In this document: positions 1 through 8,477 of the stretch, piece after piece | Layout of the letters: each line of letters opens with the position of its first letter | Position numbering within the stretch: position 1 is the stretch's first letter | NCBI GenBank assembly: GCA_024867545.1 | Contig: JANFNE010000071.1 | Location: forward strand, 180,674 to 244,673 | Reading direction: 5' to 3' | Source of the DNA: Phytopythium helicoides | Lineage: Eukaryota > Oomycota > Peronosporomycetes > Pythiales > Pythiaceae | DNA: 64,000 nt | Program-made: the position numbers and the translations under genes | The notes under the pieces: model-generated | The model's input: only the letters and a program-made list of their open reading frames with translations | Databases searched by the model: none | What the model was told of the DNA's origin: nothing

Positions 1-876
1 CTGCGGTGTGAACTCCTCGGCGGCGTGGGTCTCCACCGGACGCGTCCACTTGCGCATGAGGAATTCGCGCCAAGTGCTCTTCCCATTCCCAGTCCACAAC
101 AGACTGTCATTGATTGGGGCACTCGATGCATCCTCAGCACTTGGCTCCGTCCCGACGTGGAACAGGAACAGAAACACCGCGTTTGTGCAGTCGAGCACTG
201 CGTGCCCCGACTGGAATTGCGCGCGCTTGCCATTCAGCGGGTCCAGGAAGACGTCCATGACCGGCAGCGCGGCGTCGTCCAGCGCCTGGACGTTCCGCAC
301 AACAAACAGGCTGCGCGCCGAGCAGGAGCGCAGTGGGGCAGCCAGCGCCGAGCGCAGCGCCTGCTTGACTTCGTAGTTGCTAGCTCGCTCTCCGCTGTTC
401 GCATGCCACAGCAGCTCCTCAACGTCCACAAGCTGCACCGCGTGAGGAGCCGGTGGAGCGTCAAACAGTGAAGTCGCGACCACCGATGCCAGCGCGTCCA
501 GCGCGTCGCTCGAGTTGGAAAAAAACGCGAGCGCCAGCGGCGCCTGCCGGTCGAACCTGCGGCCAGTCCCGATGAGCGCCACGCTCTCCAGCTCCAATAC
601 AGCGCATTCCCACGCACTCGTTGGTTGTGAAGGCGCTCGTGAGCTTGTCCAGAGCCTCTGGGTGCGCGTTCTCGCCCAGACAGCGCGCTGAAAAGCGAGC
701 CGCACGTCAGACGTCTCGAGCCATTTTCGACCCGTTTTCAACCGGAAAAACGCGCACCGAAGCGCCGCTCGAGCTTCTCGAGCACCTCCTCGCCCTCCGC
801 GTGGCCGCAGTGCTGCGCTTGAGCGCGAGGCGTCAGCGCCAGCGCCAGCAGCAGCAGCGCCGCCACTCGCGGCATG
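1..876 (-). CDS. Torsin-like AAA+ ATPase domain protein, partial at the left edge
   Basis: The ATG at 876 opens a hydrophobic, Leu/Ala-rich signal peptide of about 21 residues ending near AQA, so the product probably enters the ER. A likely 70-nt intron (757 down to 688, GTGCGCG...TTTCAG) separates this exon from a longer exon that leaves the window. A LGENAHPEALDKL segment and a later stretch (SLFVVRNVQ, VMDVFLDP, AVFLFLFHVG) match the layout of torsin/Clp-type AAA+ modules: helical lead-in, Walker B strand, sensor-1 strand. The Walker B acidic pair is missing and I cannot see a clean Walker A. The reading frame changes near 615-625, so either another splice or a single-base indel is needed. 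The torsin label is inference from pattern; the signal peptide and strand are directly visible. Confidence 0.45.
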
Positions 877-1857
877 AGACCGTCGGTTGCCATCCCGTTT
901 CTCGATACACTGAGTGGGGCCAAACAACTATGTGCGTTCTATGCACCGAGAAGACCTGGATCCTTTTGCTTCTCAAATTCGACTGTCGCCTCTGTTCATG
1001 ACAGGTTCTTTGCTTGTTCGCTTTTCATTGATACAACAGAGAGTTGAGATACTATTGCTGCACCTGGCTGAAGCTCATGAGAGTTGTAGATAACGTGCTC
1101 GTTCGTCGTCAATTGAAGTTGGAGCGATACAACTGAGTGCTAGACGTCTCCTGGTCTTCCTGCAATGCTGTCAGCTGGTCTGATCCAGATCAGAGCAAAT
1201 GGAGTCAACCTGTGAGATGACCAGCGTGCAAAGCTGTCGCTGACTCGGGTTGGAAATACCAGTTAGGAGCACATCGTCGTGCTTGGCTTCCCACTTGTTG
1301 CTGTTGATGTCGCAGTGCGGCGAGAAAATTTCTCCACGTGTGATGCCGATGAGCTTTGGTCATTTTGGCGGCACACTACTTGGGCATCATTCATTCAAAG
1401 CGTGTTGATTACCGCGTTGAGATCGCGGAACGTCGTGTGATGTGCTTCAGAATCTCTCGCAAACACCAGAAACTATCGAGTTCACCAGCCAAACCTCACG
1501 ATAACTGATCATAATACAAAGAGCTTGACCCGCGAGGCCAGTCGTGAGTCAAAATACGTGCTCCGCGCGTACATCCGAGTGTTTGACGGTTTCTGGGCCA
1601 CCTCTGTCGTGTTTCTCGCGCCTCCTCTCTGGCAAACTCGTAGGCGATGCTGAATGGCGACGCTCTCAGTGGTACGTATTCCATCGTCGTAGCAACTCTG
1701 GATGAATCCAGAAAAATGATTTCGGTTGAACTTGACCGCGTTGAAGTCAGCGCCTTCACTTGGCGCGTCCATTGCTTGTCCATGCTGTACTCTACGTGTT
1801 CCTACTTGCTCGTACTCTATACATTACCCACTCGTTCGTTCGTTCGTTCATCGGAGC
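877..1857. other. Intergenic, no gene seen
   Basis: About 1 kb between two minus-strand genes. Open frames here are short and without recognisable motifs. It should hold the promoter of the torsin-like gene (right of 876) and the 3' region of the bZIP-like gene. Simple TTCG repeats occur near 1830-1850. Confidence 0.6.
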
Positions 1858-3177
1858 TCAGCCACAGAGCATGCGCGAGGGCAGCACGAGCTGCTCCCAG
1901 CGGACGGCGATGGTGCCCCAGTCCACGAGCTGCTGCTGCGCGTGCTTCTCGCTCAGACAGCACGCAATGTGGTCGTAGACAATGTCAAAGTGCTCGTTGT
2001 CGACCTCCACGAGCTGCATCACGGCCCCGCCGAAGGGCACCCACATGACACCCTCGTCTTGCTCGGCTGTCTGGCTGCGCGAGTTCTCGGGCGACGTCGC
2101 CACCACCATCGTGTACGTGATCACACGCTGGTTGAACGCGTTCATCTCGGTACTGCGCTGTACCAGGTTGAGGTAGCGCACGAACCGCGGCCCTGCTCCG
2201 GGACCGGGAACGTTTCGTACCAGCATGTATGTGTCCGGGTCCACGATCTGCAACACCTGCGACTCGACCGAGTACGTGTGGATCTTGGACCAGAGCGCGG
2301 GCTCGACGAGGGTCGGCCACGAGGCGGCTGCCAGGTTGTCCACAGTTGCGCGCACACCTCCCGGGGAACATCGGATGCGCTTAGTGTACCACACGCGAGC
2401 GAGGATGGCGTTCTTCATCTCGGGCTTGCGGACGAGCGGCGCGCGCTCGACCTTCCAGCCGAGCATGGTGCCGACATCCTCGCCGATGGGCCGAGCAGCG
2501 AACCGCACGTCGTACTGTAGCTTGATGGCGTCGCACTGCTGCTTGGTGAAGGGGTGGTAGTGGAACGACGGTGCACCGCTCTCAAAGAAGACGCGGTGAC
2601 CTCCAGGACCACCGATAGAGGGGTTCACGAGCGCCCCGGAGGCGCTGGAGGGACCGAGTGCGGGCGAGGAGGACGCGTACGAGGAGGAGGCCGAGGCGGA
2701 CGAGTCCGAGTTGCTGCCGTCGCGATCTTCTCCGCTGCCAGCCTTCTTGGTCGATCCAGCGTCGCTGCCAGGGGCGAGCGCGGCACCCTCCTGGCCGATG
2801 AGGTCGTAGACGCGCTCATGTCGCGCGATCTGCTCTCTCAGCGCCAAGTTCTCGGTGCGCAGGTCCTCGCGCTCGAGCACGAGCCTCTGCAGCGCGTTCT
2901 GCACGTCGTCGACGTTGGCGCTGGGGCGCGCGACGGGCGAGGCCCTGGCGAGTGCACGGCGCTGGCCGTCGAGGTGCTGCTGCAGCTGCTGCTCTAGCTG
3001 TCGGTGCAGCGCGCGCAGCTGGGCCTGCTGCGCCTTCTTCTTGCGGCGGAAGTGCACCATGTTCTCTCGGTGCTGCTGGCGCTTCCACTGCTTCTCGTCC
3101 TCCTCGGTCCACTTGCCGGCGGCCGAGAGCAGCCAGTGGCTCTCGCTCGTCATGCTCGGCGGCTGCGCCATCGTCAT
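1858..3177 (-). CDS. bZIP-like / START-like domain protein (oomycete M96-type family)
   Basis: A 439-aa protein. I chose the ATG at 3177 (MTMAQPPS); the frame stays open upstream but looks non-coding. Residues about 20-60 hold a basic stretch (HRENMVHFRRKKK) running into a heptad-like Gln/Leu coil, followed by a second coil (LVLEREDLRTENLALREQI), as in a bZIP. A Ser/Ala/Gly-rich linker leads to a C-terminal globular region of about 220 residues with Trp/Phe-rich beta pattern (WPTLVEPALW, VRNVPGPG, MVVATSPEN) resembling the START-like part of oomycete proteins often labelled 'M96 mating-specific'. The adjacent minus-strand gene has the same layout. Probably a nuclear regulator with a ligand-binding-like tail, but no target is known. 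No intron is needed. Confidence 0.75.
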   Translation of the reverse strand: MTMAQPPSMTSESHWLLSAAGKWTEEDEKQWKRQQHRENMVHFRRKKKAQQAQLRALHRQLEQQLQQHLDGQRRALARASPVARPSANVDDVQNALQRLVLEREDLRTENLALREQIARHERVYDLIGQEGAALAPGSDAGSTKKAGSGEDRDGSNSDSSASASSSYASSSPALGPSSASGALVNPSIGGPGGHRVFFESGAPSFHYHPFTKQQCDAIKLQYDVRFAARPIGEDVGTMLGWKVERAPLVRKPEMKNAILARVWYTKRIRCSPGGVRATVDNLAAASWPTLVEPALWSKIHTYSVESQVLQIVDPDTYMLVRNVPGPGAGPRFVRYLNLVQRSTEMNAFNQRVITYTMVVATSPENSRSQTAEQDEGVMWVPFGGAVMQLVEVDNEHFDIVYDHIACCLSEKHAQQQLVDWGTIAVRWEQLVLPSRMLCG

Positions 3178-4309
3178 CTTGCAGTGGCCTCCAGGCGGCG
3201 AGTGGCTAAATGAGACCGCAGGTGGGGTCGTAGCTGCTCGCTTGTCAAGAGGGGCAGAGAGGGGCGGGTTACCCGGTGTAACTCTCCGATTTCTCTTGGT
3301 TTCACTATACTCGCGTCGAGACGAGTCGCGCGTGGCCACAAACGCCGGCACTGTACACTTGCCAGGATACTGAGGAGGGACTTGAGGGGCGCTGGTCGAT
3401 TGCAAGTGTCTTCACTGGACAGATATAAACTTGCAAAGGGACAGAACCAATTGGACACAACTTCTTATTGACTGTATCCTTCCGTGCGCCGGCAGAGTCA
3501 GATCGTGAGGAATGGAGCTCTATATCAGTTGTCTAGGCCATTTTATACAATAACCTACTGATTCAGAGGTGTTTCGACCGTTAGACATCCGGTTCGGTGT
3601 CTCCGTCTTCTTGACCCCTCGCCGCCAAATCGCGACCGGCGAGCGCAGCCATGTTGTACCGTACACCTCGAGCAGCTACGTGGTCTCCAGTCCGCTCACC
3701 ACTTCAACTAGTTGCACCTCTCGAAAATCCAGAGCCAAGAGTCGGAGGCGAGCCTCGATCGGGAAAACACCGAGCCGTTTGCTGAGCCATCATAGATCTT
3801 TGTGAGACCTCCTTGAGCAGTCCGCTCTGCTCTTCCCATGGCCCTTCGTTCGTTGACCTCATTCTTTGAATGAGTCGATGCAGAGCATCGTGGAGTGCAT
3901 CATGCTCGCAAAGCCAATGGCAGCGCTGGGCCTTTGGATTGCTGCCGATTAGCTTGCGGGTTGATGCGGCGGAGGGTAATCAGCGCCGTCGATCCATCCA
4001 TTCGGAGCGATGCTACGCTGCGATGCCCATCGAGTTCCTGCTGCTGTACAGCTGATAACGCGGCGCGCTTCGTGCTCTCGAGATGTGTAACGCGCAGGTC
4101 TCCGCTCGACGACAGCGACTATGAGACGCCAAGCGCCCCGTTCTTGAGGCCAAAGCTGTGAGACGTGCACACAAGTCGGAGCGCGAGTATTGTACAGTGG
4201 ACACTTCCGTTGTCCTACGTGTTGAAGCGAGGCAAGTGTCTCTCTATCCTATCGATCGGCCGCGCTGGCCGGCTATCTATCTGTTCATTCCTCGCCGACC
4301 TCCCATCTC
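3178..4309. other. Intergenic between two paralogues
   Basis: About 1.1 kb. It should contain the promoter of the 1858-3177 gene on its left and the 3' end of the next minus-strand gene on its right. No further coding region or repeat was recognised. Confidence 0.55.
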
Positions 4310-5713
4310 CTAGAGCGTCAGGTGGCGCGCCTGCAGGATCATTTGCTCCCAACGACACGCGATGCCGAGCACTTCGACCATCAAGTACCGTGCGTGTGCA
4401 TCGCTCACACACTCAAAATCGCATCCGTAATGCAGATGGATGGCTCGTGCACCGTCGCCATCACTTGCTCCCTCCGTCTCCTCTGTCAGTAGCAGGTACG
4501 AGATGCCGCGCTTCATCCACTCAATGTCGCGCATGCGCTCCGTCTTCCGCTGTGCACCGTCTTGGCTGTCGCCAGGATTGACGATGGTCTTGACGAGCGC
4601 AACCACTCGTTCGCCGCGCTCGTTCAAACCACTCATTCGAGCCAAGATGTTGAAGTAACGAATGTTCACGGCGCCGGTCGCCACGGGAGAGTTTTGGAGC
4701 AGCACGGTCGTGTCCTCGTCGACTCGCTGGACAACGCGGGTGATTACAGTCGTGCTGTAGATGGCTGCGAAGCGCTTCGGGTCGTGGAACGCCTCCCACG
4801 TGCGGTTGACGATGCCATCCATTGAATCCCCCAGTCTCCGAACGCGCTTTGTGAACTGGAATCGAAGAGTGCGCGAGTCGATGTGTACTGGCCGCCTGAC
4901 CGTCCAGCCGAAGCACGAAAGCTCCGCCACGGGGATACGACGGTGCGCAAACTGCGCGTAGAGCCTCAGCATGCGGTCGTACACGAGACGCACGAGGTCG
5001 CGGCAGCCGCGCTGGGTAAGTGGCACATAGTAGAAGGGCTCGACGTCGTCGTCGTTGAAGAACAGCCACGTGCCGCTCGGGTGGCTGGCGTGCTCGCTTC
5101 CTGATCGTGCAAGCGACAGCTCGGACGGTGTCCTGGGCTCTTGGTTCGGGCTTGGAGCCTCGTCTCGCATGTCTTCGTACGTGTCTGCCACCTGCATGAC
5201 CGCTGTCTGAACCTTGTCGTGCGCTTCGAGTCGAGCCCGCAGCGCTGCGTTCTCTCGTCGAATGCGCTCCTGCAGCGCGACTTGATCTGCATAGGCTCTG
5301 CGCAGTCGATCAAGCTCGTCGTCGTCCGGATCCTCGCTGCTCTCGTGCTCGAGAATCAATTGGTGCAGCTTGGCCGACAGCTCGGCCTCCTGCGCGCGCA
5401 TGGCCTGCGCGTTTTCCTTGTGGCGCATCCGCGAGCGCGCCACAACTGCCTTGTGCTGCGCTCTTCTCAGCGCGGCGCGATCCAGTTCGCGCCTCTCCTG
5501 CTGGTTGCTGTGCGAGGGCATCGCCGTGTGCTGCGACTGGTGGTGCACGACTGGCGGCAGCTCGTCCTCGTAGAGCACATCGGTGCGGAACGGGAGCGAG
5601 TGGCGTGCGTCGTCCCACAACGCCGAGGAATCGCTGCCGCTGCCGCTGTAGCTGCTGGCGTCGTCGCTGGCAAAGGACGCGAGCGCCTCCGCCAGCACGC
5701 GGTCGTGCTCCAT
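4310..5713 (-). CDS. bZIP-like / START-like domain protein, tandem paralogue
   Basis: A 467-aa uninterrupted protein from ATG 5713. An acidic Ser-rich N-terminus (about 1-60) is followed by a basic region (HKAVVARSRMRHKEN) and a leucine/glutamate coil (AQEAELSAKLHQLILEHE), then a second coil (about 130-165). The C-terminal half has the same Trp/Arg-rich START-like pattern as its neighbour (CFGWTVRRP, RTWEAFHDPKRF, LLQNSPV, YFNILARMSGLN, ALVKTIVNPGD) and ends at the same kind of point (CRWEQMILQARHLTL versus VRWEQLVLPSRMLCG). Same strand, same domain order and adjacency suggest a tandem duplication followed by strong divergence. The nuclear role is inferred from the bZIP-like part only. Confidence 0.78.
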   Translation of the reverse strand: MEHDRVLAEALASFASDDASSYSGSGSDSSALWDDARHSLPFRTDVLYEDELPPVVHHQSQHTAMPSHSNQQERRELDRAALRRAQHKAVVARSRMRHKENAQAMRAQEAELSAKLHQLILEHESSEDPDDDELDRLRRAYADQVALQERIRRENAALRARLEAHDKVQTAVMQVADTYEDMRDEAPSPNQEPRTPSELSLARSGSEHASHPSGTWLFFNDDDVEPFYYVPLTQRGCRDLVRLVYDRMLRLYAQFAHRRIPVAELSCFGWTVRRPVHIDSRTLRFQFTKRVRRLGDSMDGIVNRTWEAFHDPKRFAAIYSTTVITRVVQRVDEDTTVLLQNSPVATGAVNIRYFNILARMSGLNERGERVVALVKTIVNPGDSQDGAQRKTERMRDIEWMKRGISYLLLTEETEGASDGDGARAIHLHYGCDFECVSDAHARYLMVEVLGIACRWEQMILQARHLTL

Positions 5714-6857
5714 GCTCGGCCCTGGCGGATTGCACGCTCGCAGTCGCGGCGAAATTGCAATCTGGCGTTGCCAATGCCAGCACCGCTGCTTGGCGCCGAG
5801 GCTCGCCGTGGCCGCTCCACGCGCCGCGCCAACTTACGTATGCCGTACAAGCGCCGGGCTGCGCCTTACGCGCGCATGGTGTGATGATTCTTCGCGCAGA
5901 GCGTGGGCGGCGTGGTGTCGACGGACTGCCAAGTGGCCTTGAGCGCGGCGCCGATGCCACTGCGTGAAGGGATCCGGCAGTCTGATATGCAGCCAGGTGG
6001 CCTGGCGAGTGCCATGTGTTCCCTTGGCTTGATACTCGCGCGCCTCCGTTTAACAGCTTGGGCTTATGTAGGTGGAACTGCGAGACATGATAACCAGATG
6101 CGGATGGTGGTTGGCTGGTGTGACGAGGATGACGCGACAGGGCCATACAGTTGGCGAGATGTTTTGCTGACTAGTCGGTGGCAGTCGAGGCAGTCCACCC
6201 AGAGACGGAGTCGATCGACTGACTGCGGAGAGGCTTGCCCAGAGGTTGTTCCGTCGGTCAGGCAAGTGCCTCGGCTGCTGCTGTGTGATGGCCGCCGCTA
6301 CGGTACGCTTCGACCGTGACGACAGCTCTACGAGGCATCAGCAAGCCACAGGTGCACGATCGTGCAGAGTTCGTTCGTCGGGCGTATGCATGTCGCCGCA
6401 AAATACTGTGCAATCTTCGTTCGGTGGTGGCAGTGGGCCGGAGCTCCTGGTGACAGGGCTGCATCGACAGGATCCCTCAGACTGTCGAGTCGACCAAAGC
6501 GGACTTTTTCGACCACCTCAAAAAAGGTTGATCTCATTGCAAAATTGCGCAATTGACTCAACGCTGGAGCGTGCACCCTCCAGACAAACCTGCTCAGCTC
6601 GCTCGGCCGTCCGCGCATTGCAAAGATCCTCACCGAGATGGATCCGACGCCTCCTCATCAAAGCGCGAGATGAGGTGGCCAGTTCCAGATCCGCATCAAA
6701 TCCTCCCCCTCATCCCGCAACCCGCGCACCGTCCCTCCTCCCACCTGGTTCAACGATTACCAGCGTTCTCCCCTCAACTTGCAACCACCTGCTTTCTAAT
6801 CGCCGCCTCCTCGCCCCCGCATACTCTGGCCCATACACTCGGCGACTCGACCGGCTC
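5714..6857. other. Divergent intergenic (promoter) region
   Basis: A 1.1-kb spacer between the minus-strand bZIP-like gene and the plus-strand gene at 6858, so it should contain both promoters. A long plus-strand frame extends left of 6858, but its composition and lack of a good ATG argue against coding. No discrete motif was called. Confidence 0.5.
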
Positions 6858-7790
6858 ATGGCGCTGCACCGCAAGCAGCGCGGCGCGGCCGACGCGCTGC
6901 CGCAGTACGTGCGGCTGCCGACTGCGCGCGCCGCGTACTCGGCGGTGGCGACGGCCACGCGCGCGGCGCCGCGCAAGTCGCGCAAGCCCCGCGAGGCTCC
7001 GCGCGCGCAGATGAGCTCGCTGCAGCTGCGCGCGTGCTTCTTGCTGTGCGTGGCGCTCTACTTCGGCACCATCTACTTCGCGGACAGCATCGTCGGCATC
7101 GGCCGCGCGCTCGGCTCCGAGCCCGTGCGCGGCCACGACTTCTTCGTGCAGGCGCCGGCCAACTTGCGCGTCGTGGACGACGGGGCGGGAGAGGGCGGTG
7201 ACGATGGCAAGGCGGCCAAGTATGGGGACGTTCCCGAGGCGGAGGAGGACACGGGGAGAGGAGAAGAGGAGGCGGCACAGGTGGACACCGAGCTCGTTGC
7301 TCAAGAGGAGACCCGCGAGGACCAGCCTGCGCTTCTCCAGAAAGGCGGGGATGAGGCTGCTGCTGCTCCTGTTGAAGGCGACGCACGCCACGAGATTCAG
7401 GGTGTTCCAGATGTGAAGGAGCAACAGCACCTTCCTGTTGAGGCGGAGGCGGACAAGGGCGAGATTGAGGTCGCAGCTCCTCCTGGTGAAGCACACGTGG
7501 CGGTCCCCATCGTGCAGGAACCGAAGATCAAGGAAAGGAGCCCCGCCTCTCCGGCAGCCGCAGCGGACGCCCCCGAGCTCGCCTCTCCGCGTGAAAACGA
7601 CGGCACGCTACCCTTCGCGGCCCCTACCCAGCGCGTCGAAGCGGATGCGCCGGCTGCAACTGCAGCCCAGCACCCCGAGGCGGCGGTGCAAGCCGTCCAG
7701 CAAGACGTCGAGCCGGGTCAGGGCGAGGCAGCCGCCAAGCCCACCGCGCTCGTGAACCGCCCCGAGGAGGTGCGCGACGAGCATCGCTGA
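6858..7790 (+). CDS. Type II membrane-anchored acidic protein, unknown function
   Basis: 310 aa from the ATG at 6858. A basic, Arg/Ala-rich cytosolic head of about 55 residues is followed by one membrane segment (about 57-80, RACFLLCVALYFGTIYFA), then a lumenal tail of about 220 residues that is Glu/Ala/Pro-rich and low in complexity, with no catalytic motif. This head-anchor-stem plan is that of the N-terminus of a Golgi glycosyltransferase, and the next gene on the same strand is such an enzyme with its own anchor. It could be a stem-only relic or an independent Golgi protein. No homologue was recognised. GC-rich codon use matches the neighbours. Confidence 0.6.
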   Translation: MALHRKQRGAADALPQYVRLPTARAAYSAVATATRAAPRKSRKPREAPRAQMSSLQLRACFLLCVALYFGTIYFADSIVGIGRALGSEPVRGHDFFVQAPANLRVVDDGAGEGGDDGKAAKYGDVPEAEEDTGRGEEEAAQVDTELVAQEETREDQPALLQKGGDEAAAAPVEGDARHEIQGVPDVKEQQHLPVEAEADKGEIEVAAPPGEAHVAVPIVQEPKIKERSPASPAAAADAPELASPRENDGTLPFAAPTQRVEADAPAATAAQHPEAAVQAVQQDVEPGQGEAAAKPTALVNRPEEVRDEHR

Positions 7791-8477
7791 CCGCTTGCAG
7801 TCGCCCTGCACGACTCGGTTGTGACGATGGTATTTAGAAGAGGCTCGAGCCTGCAGCTGTAATGTAGACGCATTGACACGGTCGCCGAGAGTCACGAGCC
7901 CAGTCGCCTGCTCCTCTTCCAGAGCGCGAATTGTCCTCAAGTCGTGGCTGAGACGTCTCCGGTGCCCGCCGGATCATGAGTTAGTTGCGTTGGTTCGCAG
8001 CTTCGAGAGCCACTCGCTCAGAATCTGAAGGAGCTGTCCGACGCCTCCGCGCTGCTTGGCAATCGGCAGTGGACACTACCGAGGGATCACGCCTCCAGTA
8101 GGAAGACATGGGGGGCAATTCAAAACCTGTATAAATGAGAATCTGATTGTCGTGACAACGTCCAAAAGCGTATCTCGCATACAAATTCACTCTTACAATT
8201 AAATAATGAGGTAATATATGGTGAGAAACCTTGGCACCTTGCTCTGGAGGTGCCTATCTCGCTGAACTTTGTCGGCCTGTAGTCTGGGAAACAGCTGGGT
8301 TGCCTCATGAAAGTGTCCGCGCATCCTGGCAAATGTCCGGTTTTTATGCGTCACTATTTTACACTTTTCATCAATATATAGAGTTTATTTACACTAGACA
8401 TTTCCTATACAAACCACAACGTTTAGTCGATTCATTCATTATAGCAGGTGTTGCACATCGTGCGTGGCCGCGAGGCC
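7791..8477. other. Intergenic, AT-richer near 8100-8450
   Basis: The 3' region of the acidic membrane protein and the promoter of the downstream glycosyltransferase gene. The last 300 bases are clearly AT-richer than the flanking genes. No gene seen. Confidence 0.5.

Noticed and set aside
6246..6857. Upstream extension of the acidic membrane protein frame
   Set aside because: No suitable ATG and the composition is non-coding; the ATG at 6858 directly precedes a sensible basic head and membrane anchor.
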